Below, piece by piece: positions 16,680-25,459 of a stretch of DNA of 64,000 nucleotides (position 1 is its first letter; each line of letters begins with the position of its first letter). The notes beneath the pieces were generated by a model, which saw nothing but the letters and a program-made list of their open reading frames with translations, had not been told where the DNA came from and made no database searches. The stretch comes from Cyanobacteria bacterium PR.3.49 (lineage in GTDB: Bacteria > Cyanobacteriota > Vampirovibrionia > Obscuribacterales > Obscuribacteraceae), in assembly GCA_013997645.1 (NCBI GenBank), contig PNKB01000002.1:1-64000 (forward strand). Reading direction: 5' to 3'. A program made the position numbers and the translations under genes.

Positions 16680-18566
16680 CTAGCGGCTGCCGCGCTTCTT
16701 GCCGATGCTGACGAGTTTGTTGCCTGACGGTTTGCGATTGCTCGAGCCGTTCGATTGACGGTGTCTCGCAGATGCGGATTGACCGTGGCGCGAAGATTGG
16801 CCTGGGCGTGCCTTTGGTCCGAAGCCTGGGCGGCTCTTCCTGTCACTGAAGACTTCGGCGTAGCTGTCTTTGAAGAAGCTTTCAAATCCTTCAGATTTAC
16901 TGCCGCCGAACTCTTTCGACTTGCCGCCGAACGATTTAGGTTTGCTGCCAAAATCGTTCCACTTGCTTGCGTGCTCTTTTGATTTACCGCCGTATTCCTT
17001 CGATTTACCGCCGTATTCTTTCGCCTTGCCACCGAATTCTTTGGACTTTCCGCCGAATTCTCTCGACTTACCGCCGTATTCCTTCGACTTGCCGCCGTAT
17101 TCTTTCGCCTTGCTGCCAAATTCTTTGGACTTGCCGCCAAATTCTTTGTTTCTTTCGCCGAATCTTGACTCGTTGTTTTCTCTGGGCTTTCTAAATTCGT
17201 TGAATTCCCGAGCCGGCTTGTGGCTTTCAACGACGACGACGCGGTCTTTTGTTTGTATTTGCGGCACGTTGTTTTCGAACTCGCCACTCTCAACACGAGC
17301 ACCTGCTACCGAAGTATGCGTTCTTTCTCTGGTGCCGAAGCTTCTGCCACCGTTGTTGCTGTAGCCTCTGTTTCTGTTTGTGCCACCGCTTCTAGACTTG
17401 TGATTGCGGCTGTTCTTGCCGCCTTTGCCACCATCGCGCGTTTTGCGAAATGGGCTGTCCGGGTCCAACTCGCGACCGGTCACTCTCTCAATGTCCGGAA
17501 CCAAATATCGCTGTTCATCGCTGACAAACGAAATCGCAATGCCAGAGCGTCCTGCTCTACCGGTTCTACCGATGCGGTGCACATAGTCAGCTGCTGACAG
17601 CGGCAAGTCATAATTGTAGACGTGGCTGATCGTCGGCACGTCAAGACCGCGCGCTGCTACGTCGGTTGCGACAAGCACGGAAATTTGTCCGTCGCGGAAT
17701 TTGCGCAAAGTCGCTTCACGCTTGTTCTGCGAAATGTCGCTGTGAATTTCTCCTGCCGGCAAACTGGCTGCGTTCAACACCTTGCAAATCTTCGTTGCGC
17801 GCACGCGTGTTTTTGTGAATACCAAAACCGTCGACGGGCTTTGCGGGCTGATTTGCGTGCCCAAAAGTTCCACGAGCAAATTTGTCTTCTCGGCTTCTTT
17901 CACCAGACGAATTTCTTGGGCGATGGATTTAGGTTCTACGCGATTGGAATTGGCGCTGATCGAAATCGGTTCGTTCAGAAACTCTTCGCCGGTTTTTGCC
18001 ACCGCTTTATTGATGGTGGCGGAGAACATCACCGTCTGGCGCTTGCCTCCAATCTCGGCGACGATATTGCGAACTTGCGGCGTGAAGCCCATGTCGAGCA
18101 TTCTGTCTGCTTCGTCCAGGACGAGGAAGTTGACGTCCTTCAGCTTAGCGTTGCCTTGCAAGATGTGGTCGAACAAACGTCCTGGTGTCGCGACAATTAC
18201 GTCGACTCCGCGTTTTAAAAGGCGAGCTTGTTTCTCGAATCCGGCGCCACCATATATAGTGACTGTGCGAATGCCGCACTGATTGGCAAAACGAACCATT
18301 TGTTCGCTGACTTGAATCGCCAATTCTCTAGTCGGGACAAGAATAAGTGCGCGAGGCAAGGGCTTCGACCCGCCACGCAGAGCTTGCACAATCGGCAGCG
18401 CGTACGCCGCGGTTTTACCCGAGCCGGTCTCCGCGGACGCCATGATGTCGTGTCCGGCGAGGATGGGCGGAATCGCCTTCTCCTGTATCTCGGTGGGCTG
18501 GGTGAATCCCAGCTTTTCCAAATCATTGGAAATACGCTCGGCTAAGCCAAGTTCAGAAAATTTCAT
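16680..18566 (-). CDS. DEAD-box RNA helicase with repeat-rich basic tail
   Basis: The start at 18566 (MKFSELGLAERI) has AAGGGA upstream and begins at the Q-motif region; the frame to 18731 is open but holds an RNA leader. Core motifs are all present: Q motif GFTQPTEIQEKAIP, ASAETGSGKT, PTRELA, TPGR, VLDEADRMLDMGF, SAT and HRIGRTGRAGR. The tail after the core is Gly/Arg/Ser-rich. It contains about eight near-identical heptads (KSKEFGG/KSKEYGG variants) encoded around 16900-17150. Such tails bind RNA and favour condensates. RhlE-like, probably acting in ribosome assembly or RNA decay under stress. Confidence 0.92.
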   Translation of the reverse strand: MKFSELGLAERISNDLEKLGFTQPTEIQEKAIPPILAGHDIMASAETGSGKTAAYALPIVQALRGGSKPLPRALILVPTRELAIQVSEQMVRFANQCGIRTVTIYGGAGFEKQARLLKRGVDVIVATPGRLFDHILQGNAKLKDVNFLVLDEADRMLDMGFTPQVRNIVAEIGGKRQTVMFSATINKAVAKTGEEFLNEPISISANSNRVEPKSIAQEIRLVKEAEKTNLLVELLGTQISPQSPSTVLVFTKTRVRATKICKVLNAASLPAGEIHSDISQNKREATLRKFRDGQISVLVATDVAARGLDVPTISHVYNYDLPLSAADYVHRIGRTGRAGRSGIAISFVSDEQRYLVPDIERVTGRELDPDSPFRKTRDGGKGGKNSRNHKSRSGGTNRNRGYSNNGGRSFGTRERTHTSVAGARVESGEFENNVPQIQTKDRVVVVESHKPAREFNEFRKPRENNESRFGERNKEFGGKSKEFGSKAKEYGGKSKEYGGKSREFGGKSKEFGGKAKEYGGKSKEYGGKSKEHASKWNDFGSKPKSFGGKSKEFGGSKSEGFESFFKDSYAEVFSDRKSRPGFGPKARPGQSSRHGQSASARHRQSNGSSNRKPSGNKLVSIGKKRGSR

Positions 18567-18690
18567 CTCAGTTCCCTTTATTCGCAGGCTCCCGCCTGCT
18601 GATGCATCGCGGACTTCGCCCGCTATTGCTGCGCAGACTGGTGCTGCTGTACGCAGCGTGTCTGCTGAGAGGCAGATGTAGCCTCTCGAG
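18567..18690 (-). promoter_or_regulatory. Structured 5' leader of the DEAD-box helicase gene
   Basis: Four hairpins lie in a row upstream of the helicase start: GAGAGGC with GCCTCTC (18667-18687, 7-base loop), GCTGC with GCAGC (18643-18657), GCGGAC with GCCCGC (18609-18623) and GCAGGC with GCCTGC (18584-18599, 4-base loop). The last ends 17 bases before the start codon and close to the ribosome site. A long hairpin-rich leader fits autoregulation or cold-responsive control known for RNA helicase genes, but the mechanism here is inference. Confidence 0.5.
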
Positions 18691-18839
18691 AAAGAACTGG
18701 AGAGCCTCTGCGACGTTAACGCCGCGACCATAATGCCTTAGAAGGTTGTCAGCATAGCATGCGCGCACGAATACATTAGGTTTGCGGGTTTAATGTAAGA
18801 CACATCACTACACAATCCTTTTCTAGGAAATTGTTCAGC

Positions 18840-19712
18840 TTAATCCGATCTCTTTGGTGATTGCCAGAAGCCTCGGATTTCCTTACTGTCTTCTTTTTCA
18901 GGTTTTTCTGGAAATCTAAGCTCTAACAATCGGGTATGGTTCTGTGTCAATTCGTCGAAAAGCTTTTCCCAGCCGGTTTTATCAAAGTTTGGAATGGCGC
19001 GTCGGATACACATTTCGTAAGCCAGCAGGATATGGAGATAAGTATTAGCATCAAACCAGAATCGGCTCGGTGTTTTAACCTCGTCGTAAAAATCTACAAG
19101 GTATGTCCAAGTTCCGGTTCTACTTCCGTCCGGTGATTTTAATGATAGCCTTTCACCGTTTGACAGAATAGTTGCGTGAATGTTTAAACAGCACAGCTCG
19201 TATCGATCAATAAGAAATTCCACTAATGAACACTCTGTCGGTGAGAGCGTCTTATAGGTGTCAATCTTCAACATCCTCATGATCTTGAAGTCATCCAGAT
19301 ATTTTTTCCATGTCTGATTAGAGCGAGAGCTCATTGCCCACTTCTCCGCAGATTCTGGACGCTCAAAAAGATTTATCGCGAACAAAGCGTTTTCGATTGC
19401 TTTTCGAACATTTGAGCGGCTGTCTGAATATTGCCCGCGAAGCAATTGTAGAAAGCCAGTTGCTACTTGAAGTTTGCTGCCAGCAATGAACTGCAGTAAT
19501 ACCACTTGAACGAAGTCGGCCGTAAGTCCCTCAAAAGTCTGAAACAAAAAATCAAAAGCATCCTCAATTAACTGGCAATGCCTAAGGGATTCTTCTCCAA
19601 GAAGCGCACTGTTTTGCTGCAATGTGGCGTTTTCGGCGTCAATAAGCCTTGCCATGTGAGTCGTCTGAGATATATCGTTTGTCATTACTGCGACTTGGCT
19701 CCAAAGTGCCAT
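18840..19712 (-). CDS. Hypothetical protein, mainly helical
   Basis: A 290-residue protein that I do not recognise. It is predicted helical, with no signal peptide or membrane segment. Noticeable segments are an amphipathic region around LQLLRGQYSDSRSNVRKAIE and a conserved-looking RYELCCLNIHATILSNGERL. An alternative start MTNDISQ lies nine codons in, at 19685. It is a single gene between the helicase and a coiled-coil gene, all on the minus strand. The length and the mid-protein R-S-N-V-R-K-A-I-E helix recall helical HEPN-like proteins of surveillance type, but no RxxxxH motif stands out, so I make no functional claim. Confidence 0.65.
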   Translation of the reverse strand: MALWSQVAVMTNDISQTTHMARLIDAENATLQQNSALLGEESLRHCQLIEDAFDFLFQTFEGLTADFVQVVLLQFIAGSKLQVATGFLQLLRGQYSDSRSNVRKAIENALFAINLFERPESAEKWAMSSRSNQTWKKYLDDFKIMRMLKIDTYKTLSPTECSLVEFLIDRYELCCLNIHATILSNGERLSLKSPDGSRTGTWTYLVDFYDEVKTPSRFWFDANTYLHILLAYEMCIRRAIPNFDKTGWEKLFDELTQNHTRLLELRFPEKPEKEDSKEIRGFWQSPKRSD

Positions 19713-19733
19713 ATTGATTTGAAAATTCTTTCT

Positions 19734-20774
19734 TTACTGCTTATCCGACAGCAGCAGCGCTATTTTGTCGCGCAGTTTGAAAGCGATGGCTAAGCCGATC
19801 AAACCGAACATAAACACGCCAATTGTCACTGCGGCGACAGCGATAAGAATGACCGTGAGCAGCTTGTTGAGCGAATCCAGCTGTCCGCGCACATCTGAAA
19901 GCGGCGACGAAACGCCATTCATCGGGTCGCGCAAACCCTTCATCTGAGTGATCAACTCGCTAATCTGCGACTCCATCGTTTGCAGCTCTTGATGCACGTG
20001 CACGACCTTACTGTTCACCTCGTTGAGCTGCCCCTCGACTGTCGCGAGCGGCTTGCTGACCGACGCCAAAGGCTGTCTGATGTCTGACAGCGGTCCATGC
20101 AATCTATGCATGTGCGAAGTCGCTGTGCGAATTTCTTCGCGCACACCCTTGATGTCGCGCAAGTCTTTGCCGATGCTGCCCACCGTGTCGAGCTTGTCGT
20201 TGAGCTCTTTGAGCTCGGGCGAGAGTTCTTTCAGCGCGGTCAGGTCATGCCCAAGGCGATGGAGATTGCCGTTGACGCTCGTGAGTTCTTTGCCCATAGT
20301 TTTGAGTTCGCCTTGAACACCGCCCATCTGCGCTTCCATGCTGGCAAACGCGGGCTGCAGTGCCGCCATCGGTTTTTGCAAACTGATCAAGTCTTCATCG
20401 AGGTCTTTGGCTTCCTGCCTCAGTCTCCAAACTGGGCGCAGCATGCGCCTTATCGGGTGAAAACCCTTGATCGGCGCACTATAATCACGCACAGGCTTTC
20501 CATCCGGACCAAGCTGCTTGGTGTTTGTGACTTTGCCTCGCGCGGTTGGCTTGGTTGGCGAGCTGGACGATTGCGAGCCTGAACTCTGCGCGCCTGCATT
20601 ACTCGAACTTCCGCCCTGCGAATCTGCCTTCGCCTCAGGTGCTTCACCGTGCGTATGGCTCTGGATATCGGCTGCAGGTTGCTCATCAGCTGCGAAAACG
20701 GACGCGTTTAAGTTGCTGGCGATACACATGATCGCGCCAGCAATCGCTAGTTTTCGTAAATTTGCACACTCCAT
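19734..20774 (-). CDS. Exported coiled-coil protein with C-terminal membrane anchor
   Basis: From the ATG at 20774 the protein has about 346 residues. It has a signal peptide (LAIAGAIMCIASNLNASVFA), a low-complexity Ser/Gly/Ala linker, and a long heptad-rich region (LKELSPELKELNDKLDTVG, MESQISELITQMKGLRDPM). One strong transmembrane segment follows near the end (LTVILIAVAAVTIGVFMFGLIGLAIAF) with a short basic tail. The repeating PLxxVxxPLxxVxxQL pattern suggests phased helical units. It probably spans the periplasm as a rod. The open frame extends upstream to 20921 without a ribosome site. Function unknown. Confidence 0.75.
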   Translation of the reverse strand: MECANLRKLAIAGAIMCIASNLNASVFAADEQPAADIQSHTHGEAPEAKADSQGGSSSNAGAQSSGSQSSSSPTKPTARGKVTNTKQLGPDGKPVRDYSAPIKGFHPIRRMLRPVWRLRQEAKDLDEDLISLQKPMAALQPAFASMEAQMGGVQGELKTMGKELTSVNGNLHRLGHDLTALKELSPELKELNDKLDTVGSIGKDLRDIKGVREEIRTATSHMHRLHGPLSDIRQPLASVSKPLATVEGQLNEVNSKVVHVHQELQTMESQISELITQMKGLRDPMNGVSSPLSDVRGQLDSLNKLLTVILIAVAAVTIGVFMFGLIGLAIAFKLRDKIALLLSDKQ

Positions 20775-21013
20775 CAGCCGTAGTATAGACCATATATAGA
20801 GGGGATTCGGACGCTGCTCGGCATCATCACACCCCTCACCTGACACCAAGCTGTCATCCGTCACCGCCTGCCGAAAGGTTGTCAGGTTTTGATGTGCGTT
20901 TGTAAACGCAATAAGAGCCACCTAATGCACGCGGTTTGGTTGACATCTATCCTTGTGTTTTGAAGCAATTTGCAAAACACACGGCGTTGTCAAGAATCGA
21001 CAACAGGGAAACC

Positions 21014-22165
21014 ATGGGCGCGACCCACAAAACCAAAGTTTCAGTCTGCATCCCGACCTTCAACAGTGAGCTGTTCCTCGCGGATGCAATCGACAGCGTA
21101 CTTGCGCAGACCTTTCAAGACTTCGAGCTGATTATCGGTGACGACCTGTCTACCGATGCCACCATGGATATCTGTCGAGCGTACGCGGAGAAAGACTCGC
21201 GCGTGCGGGTTTCGTCCGGACCCGAGCATGTTGGGCTTTTCCGAAACTACAACAGATGTATGGAGCGCGCGGGCGGCGAGTACATAAAGCTCTTTGCGCA
21301 CGACGATTTGTTGGAACCTGATGCGCTCGCGCAGATGGTGGCAGTGCTTGATCAGGATGAAGAGGTCTCGATTGTTGGATGCAAGCGCAAGCTCATTGAC
21401 GCAAAAGGAAATGAGATTGGCTCCGCTACTGCAATCAAGCGCGCCGGTAAATTTAATGGTGGTCCGTCTATCAGAAAAGCTCTGACCAAGATGGACAATA
21501 GCATCGGCGATCCGGCGGGCATGATGTTCCGCAGCAAATTTGTGAAGTCCGAAGATGGAGCGGTCACAAATGGATTCGACTCTGATTTTGTCTATTTGAA
21601 CATCGAGTTCTGGTGCCGGCTGTTCATGCGCGGTTGCTACTATCACATCGACACCGTACTCTGCAGCCAGCGTCAGCATCCACGCCAGCGCGGCAACGCA
21701 TTGCACGACTCGCTTCTATATATTGCCGACTACCAGTTGCTCATCGAAAAGTGTCGCTACATGCTGGACACCGCTGGTCTGGACGAACAAGAGTGGTTGC
21801 CTCTGGTCAACAAAGTCATGCTCGACCAGGTGACACATTGTTTGGCGGAAGAATCTTTGGCAAAAGAGAATTGCTGTGATGCAGCGAAAACCCTCGCTGT
21901 TGATCTCGATGCCGAATCGGTAGTTCATGCTGTTAAGAGATATGCGTCCCTCAATCACTGGAGCATGACGCGCCTGACCGAGGCACTAAATACGGTGAAC
22001 AGATTGCGCAGCGAAAAACAAACATTGACAGAACAAATTGCCACGCTCAAACAAGCGAACGATGATTTGCTCAATCAGCTTCATCCTGCACCATCGCAAA
22101 AACCGTCGCGCCCGCACGTGCGTCTCTATCATAAAGTCACCGGGATGCTGCACCGCTTTCGCTAG
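21014..22165 (+). CDS. Family 2 glycosyltransferase
   Basis: A 383-residue GT-A-fold transferase. It starts MGATHKTKVSVCIPTFNSE with CAGGGAAACC before the ATG; the longer frame to 20936 is not needed. Motifs are VCIPTFN, a sugar-nucleotide binding D in IIGDDLSTDATMD, and the metal-binding FAHDDLLEPDAL (DXD-like HDD). The C-terminal 60 residues form a coiled coil (NRLRSEKQTLTEQIATLK), probably for oligomerisation. It would add a sugar to a surface glycan. It stands alone, divergent from the coiled-coil gene. Confidence 0.88.
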   Translation: MGATHKTKVSVCIPTFNSELFLADAIDSVLAQTFQDFELIIGDDLSTDATMDICRAYAEKDSRVRVSSGPEHVGLFRNYNRCMERAGGEYIKLFAHDDLLEPDALAQMVAVLDQDEEVSIVGCKRKLIDAKGNEIGSATAIKRAGKFNGGPSIRKALTKMDNSIGDPAGMMFRSKFVKSEDGAVTNGFDSDFVYLNIEFWCRLFMRGCYYHIDTVLCSQRQHPRQRGNALHDSLLYIADYQLLIEKCRYMLDTAGLDEQEWLPLVNKVMLDQVTHCLAEESLAKENCCDAAKTLAVDLDAESVVHAVKRYASLNHWSMTRLTEALNTVNRLRSEKQTLTEQIATLKQANDDLLNQLHPAPSQKPSRPHVRLYHKVTGMLHRFR

Positions 22166-22260
22166 GTCTCACTAGGTAGCTGAGCAGATTTCGCTGATCA
22201 ACTATTTACTCACTGCATCTAACCTATTAGAATGGCGATTGCTTTCAATAGGTTGTTAAC

Positions 22261-23511
22261 ATGAGTCAAATTCTTTCGCCCGAACAATTCGCAGAGCTTG
22301 CTGTCGAGCGAATGGTTGAGCCTATTGTGGATGGCGACCTGAGTTTGGATCGCGATAAATTCGCACTTGTCGTTAAGAGTGGCACCGGACAACCGCTTCA
22401 AATGGTGCGTCTCAGCCGCTTTTACGAAACCTATGCGCAAGAGCCAACTTTGCTTGACGATATACTGAAAAGAGTTGCTGAGTTGGCCAGAGATCAGCCA
22501 AACATCAACGATTTCCGATCGGTTGCACCAAATCTGATGCCTGCCATTCGAGACCGCGCTGATGTTTTTTTCGAATGGTACGCGGCTCGCAGAGAGTACG
22601 GAGATGCCGCCGGCGATCTTCGTGGTCTTGTGTTCGCAGAGCATTTCATTATCTATCCTGTTATTGACACGGGAGCAAGATTGGGAAGTGTTCCCAGCCA
22701 GGTGATGGACAGTTGGGGAGTTGATTTTGAAAGCATCATGGAGCTGGCAATTCAAAATCTAGTCGCCGCGACACCACATACCAACTTTTCCAGTCTGGTC
22801 GACACCGAGTCCAACACATCGGAAATGCACCAATCTACCTGGTGCGATCATTTTGATGCTGTAAGAACTTGTTATTTCGATTTTCCTGAGTTGGATGTCC
22901 CCGGCGAAAAGTTGTATCTCATGCTCGACACCTCGAGACTTTTTATCTGGGGCGCGGATAGTACAGTCGGGACAGCTTATGTTCTCAACGAGTTGGAAAA
23001 AGCTGCAGAAGAAAATGAAAGTACAGACAGGCGTTTGCCACCATATGTTTTTCGTCGCGATGTGACTGGAGGCCTTGTGATTCACCATCCACATCCTGAA
23101 AAGGAAGCAGCGCTGTACAACGCCCTCAGACGGCATCAAATTATTCATCGCAGTCGGATTTATGAGCGGCAGCGCGTGTTTTTATCTTCTGATGCAGACA
23201 TTCAAGAGCAAGAAATCTACGTTGGAAAATTCGGCGCCTTTCAAAAACCGGATGGGCAAATATACACCGCGTGCACATGGACAGAGGGGGCGGAAATTCT
23301 TCTGCCGAAAACTGACACCGTCATGTTTGCCAAAGACAAGGGTGAGGGAACCGAGTTTGAAATGGCTGCCGAAGTGCCGTGGGAGAAAGTAGCGGAGATC
23401 ATGGGCGATCAGTTGGTCGCGGTCAATTTCTATCCGCCGCGATTTAGAACTGTCGGTTGGCCTTCCGATGCGCAATTAGTGCAACTCAAGAAAATTAGCC
23501 TGCTCGATTAG
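22261..23511 (+). CDS. Hypothetical cytoplasmic protein (weakly DUF1444-like)
   Basis: A 416-residue soluble protein with no signal peptide. The N-terminus (FALVVKSGTGQPLQMVRLSRFYETYAQ) and the succession of predicted beta strands recall DUF1444/YtpQ proteins, but I am not confident. The C-terminal third has a WTEGAEILLPKTDTVMF segment. The start ATG follows AATAGGTTG. A single gene between a glycosyltransferase and a pseudo-receiver gene on the same strand. Role unknown. Confidence 0.65.
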   Translation: MSQILSPEQFAELAVERMVEPIVDGDLSLDRDKFALVVKSGTGQPLQMVRLSRFYETYAQEPTLLDDILKRVAELARDQPNINDFRSVAPNLMPAIRDRADVFFEWYAARREYGDAAGDLRGLVFAEHFIIYPVIDTGARLGSVPSQVMDSWGVDFESIMELAIQNLVAATPHTNFSSLVDTESNTSEMHQSTWCDHFDAVRTCYFDFPELDVPGEKLYLMLDTSRLFIWGADSTVGTAYVLNELEKAAEENESTDRRLPPYVFRRDVTGGLVIHHPHPEKEAALYNALRRHQIIHRSRIYERQRVFLSSDADIQEQEIYVGKFGAFQKPDGQIYTACTWTEGAEILLPKTDTVMFAKDKGEGTEFEMAAEVPWEKVAEIMGDQLVAVNFYPPRFRTVGWPSDAQLVQLKKISLLD

Positions 23512-23794
23512 CCACACTTGCCAATGGACGTCTAATTCTTAATTTGCCGGCTCTTTGAAACGCTTATGAGGAACTCTTCATCGTTCTCGGCGTTTGTTTG
23601 CCGCAATTTCCCGAATGTTCGCTTGTGTGAGCAAGATCGGCTATGCCCGTTTTAGACATTGTGTTCGATCGGATACAAGCTGTTTCGGTAAATGTTGTGA
23701 AGAGGATGAACCGCGGCGTGATTCGACAGAATTTTTACCTCTGAAATGCTCACCGTGTTTTATATTTTGAACGTTGTATACCTCGGGATGCAAA

Positions 23795-24181
23795 GTGCGC
23801 CGGATACTTGTCGCTAACGATTTACAGGGCTTCAAAAGACTCGCCGAAATATTGAAAGGCGAGGATGTTCGCTTCGTGCAAACTCTTAGCGAGGCTCGCC
23901 AAATAATCAATACGGTCAGATTCGATCTCGTGATAGCGGGTGTTCATTTTGACGACTCGCGTGCCGTCGAGCTGTTGCAAATTGTGCGCACCAACAAGAA
24001 GACCGAAAAGACTCCGTTCGTTTTCGTAAGAACACGCCACTCGAGCATGGCACTGGAAATCGAAAAGACGATTAACACACTGCAAAAAGCACTTGCTCAC
24101 AGCGGCCTGATCGAAACCGATGTGCTGGCTGAAGATGATGAATTGATTCGCAAGGAGCTGTTTCGTAGTTTTTCCGCCTAG
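23795..24181 (+). CDS. Receiver-like domain protein lacking the phosphoacceptor Asp
   Basis: About 128 residues in a single CheY-like fold. A GTG at 23795 gives the start MRRILVANDLQGFKRLAEIL; a TTG at 23774 is also in frame. The order of elements fits a receiver: an N-terminal strand, LSEARQIINTVRFDLVIAGVHFDD, and PFVFVRTRHS. Where DLVIxDxxxP is expected, the sequence reads DLVIAGVHF, so the phosphorylated Asp is missing. The conserved Lys of the last strand is also not evident. It is probably a pseudo-receiver working by protein contacts. Confidence 0.6.
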   Translation: MRRILVANDLQGFKRLAEILKGEDVRFVQTLSEARQIINTVRFDLVIAGVHFDDSRAVELLQIVRTNKKTEKTPFVFVRTRHSSMALEIEKTINTLQKALAHSGLIETDVLAEDDELIRKELFRSFSA

Positions 24182-24191
24182 GGCATAAGCG

Positions 24192-24219
24192 ACGACCCAC
24201 ACTTTCGTGCCGGTCGTTT
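24192..24219. terminator. Candidate terminator hairpin between convergent genes
   Basis: ACGACC at 24192-24197 pairs with GGTCGT at 24212-24217, with CAC/GTG continuing the stem inside and a short T run after. It lies between the ends of convergent genes at 24181 and 24258. The T tract is short, so this is a weak call. Confidence 0.4.
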
Positions 24220-24257
24220 CAAAGTGAGTCGGGAAAGGCAGGCTGAGGGTTTTAAAC

Positions 24258-25193
24258 CTAGTACTTCATTATTTCAGTGTTTAGATCCGAAAGATCGGCG
24301 TACATCGCTTGCACCTGAGCCCTCAGCTCAACGAGCAACTCTGCGCGCGTCTTCAGCAGATCAAGCGTAACCGCCTTGTTTTGAGAAACACCCGCGAGCT
24401 TTTCTATGTCCTCTTTTCCTTTGGCTGTGTCGGCATCATAGTGGCGAAACTTCTTCCACCGCATGAGCAGCATCTGCTTTCTGGGAGTATTGGATTTGTC
24501 ACCGGCCGGAGCGCTGTTTAGATATGCCCAGATAATCGGGTCGTAGCCGACTCCTTCGTAGTTCAAGTCAAAGATGGGAGCGAGCATATTTCCGGCATTG
24601 GGATTGATCGATTTGTACTTGCGGGGGCGCAAACCCCACAAAGGTATTGCTACTGCTGCTGCATTACCTGTAATACCGAATATATTGGGTGTCGGCGCAC
24701 CATATATAATGCCAGATGCCGAGTCGATAACTCCTAAAGTCCCTGATGTGAGGAAAGTCGCGGCGTTGTTTAAATTGACTGAACGTTCATGTTTGGCTGA
24801 AAAGAGAGAGTACTCCAAATTCGTGTAAGTCAGATCTCCATCAATGTTGGCGAGGGCTTCTTCGAGTTCCAGCGAAGCATATTGCGTGGCACGTGCGCAC
24901 TTTTGTCTCAAGTACATCACGTCGGTTCGTTGTTCCGCCGGTGGCTCTGCTCCAGGTGTTTTGACGATAGCCTTGAGTTCTTCCAGCGTGTGGTCTATCT
25001 TCAGCATCTTGGCGATTGCCAATGCGTCGGTGGTCATAGCAGTGCCAGGAACATTCTCTTTCGGATACCTGTGCAAGCCCGATCTTTCGTCAAGATCCTT
25101 GTCTTTTGATGGCGCGGCAATAGCGTGCGAGCTATTAGTCGCCAAAAGGCAGGCACAGAGTAAAGCTAGATATTTAGGTCTGGAACCGGACAT
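24258..25193 (-). CDS. Secreted protein of unknown function
   Basis: From the ATG at 25193 (MSGSRPKYLALLCACLLATN) the protein has about 311 residues with a clear signal peptide ending near AIAAPS. The central part (NNAATFLTSGTLGVIDSASGIIYG) is hydrophobic and glycine-rich and could insert in a membrane. Helical segments follow, ending in a coiled-coil-like LLVELRAQVQAMYADLSDLN. The arrangement resembles outer-membrane-associated proteins with a central hydrophobic hairpin. I know no family. The open frame to 25241 adds an unlikely N-terminus. Confidence 0.7.
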   Translation of the reverse strand: MSGSRPKYLALLCACLLATNSSHAIAAPSKDKDLDERSGLHRYPKENVPGTAMTTDALAIAKMLKIDHTLEELKAIVKTPGAEPPAEQRTDVMYLRQKCARATQYASLELEEALANIDGDLTYTNLEYSLFSAKHERSVNLNNAATFLTSGTLGVIDSASGIIYGAPTPNIFGITGNAAAVAIPLWGLRPRKYKSINPNAGNMLAPIFDLNYEGVGYDPIIWAYLNSAPAGDKSNTPRKQMLLMRWKKFRHYDADTAKGKEDIEKLAGVSQNKAVTLDLLKTRAELLVELRAQVQAMYADLSDLNTEIMKY

Positions 25194-25288
25194 AAGGCGG
25201 CCGCATGGTATCTCCAAAATATACCAGCAAAAGTGGAACATTTCCGCCGCTAACCAGTCGGTACCTCAAGAACTACGGAGTCATAAAC

Positions 25289-25378
25289 ATGGAAATTCTT
25301 TGGGGACCGAGCATCCTATTAAGCATCGTTTTGTCGGTCGTGCTCACAATTGCACTGAATTTGATTTTTAGACGCTAA
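25289..25378 (+). CDS. Single-pass small membrane protein, 29 residues
   Basis: ATG at 25289 is preceded by CGGAG. The product starts MEILWGPS, has one continuous hydrophobic helix (ILLSIVLSVVLTIALNLIF) and ends in two Arg, which sets an N-out orientation. Its stop lies inside the first unit of a tandem repeat at 25371-25448. It looks like the one-helix accessory peptides of membrane complexes, but its partner is unknown. Confidence 0.55.
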   Translation: MEILWGPSILLSIVLSVVLTIALNLIFRR

Positions 25379-25448
25379 ATTCAGTTTGCAGACGCTAGAT
25401 TAGTCTGCAAACGCTAGATTAATGTGGAAACGCTAAATTAGTTGGCAA
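25371..25448. repeat. Four tandem 19-20-bp repeats
   Basis: Units start at 25371, 25391, 25411 and 25430 with the pattern (G)ACGCTARATT followed by a TTTGCA/TCTGCA-like segment. They fill the space between the stop of the 29-residue gene and the stop of the convergent kinase gene (25460). No hairpin symmetry is obvious, so a terminator role is doubtful. Confidence 0.7.
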
Positions 25449-25459
25449 ACGATTGGGGC

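Noticed and set aside
16870..17364. Proline/leucine-rich plus-strand frame of 164 residues
   Set aside because: It is the antisense reading of the helicase heptad repeats; its regularity comes from the repeat.
25371..25448. Tandem repeats as a CRISPR array
   Set aside because: Units of 19-20 bases adjoin directly with no spacers, and no cas gene is present.
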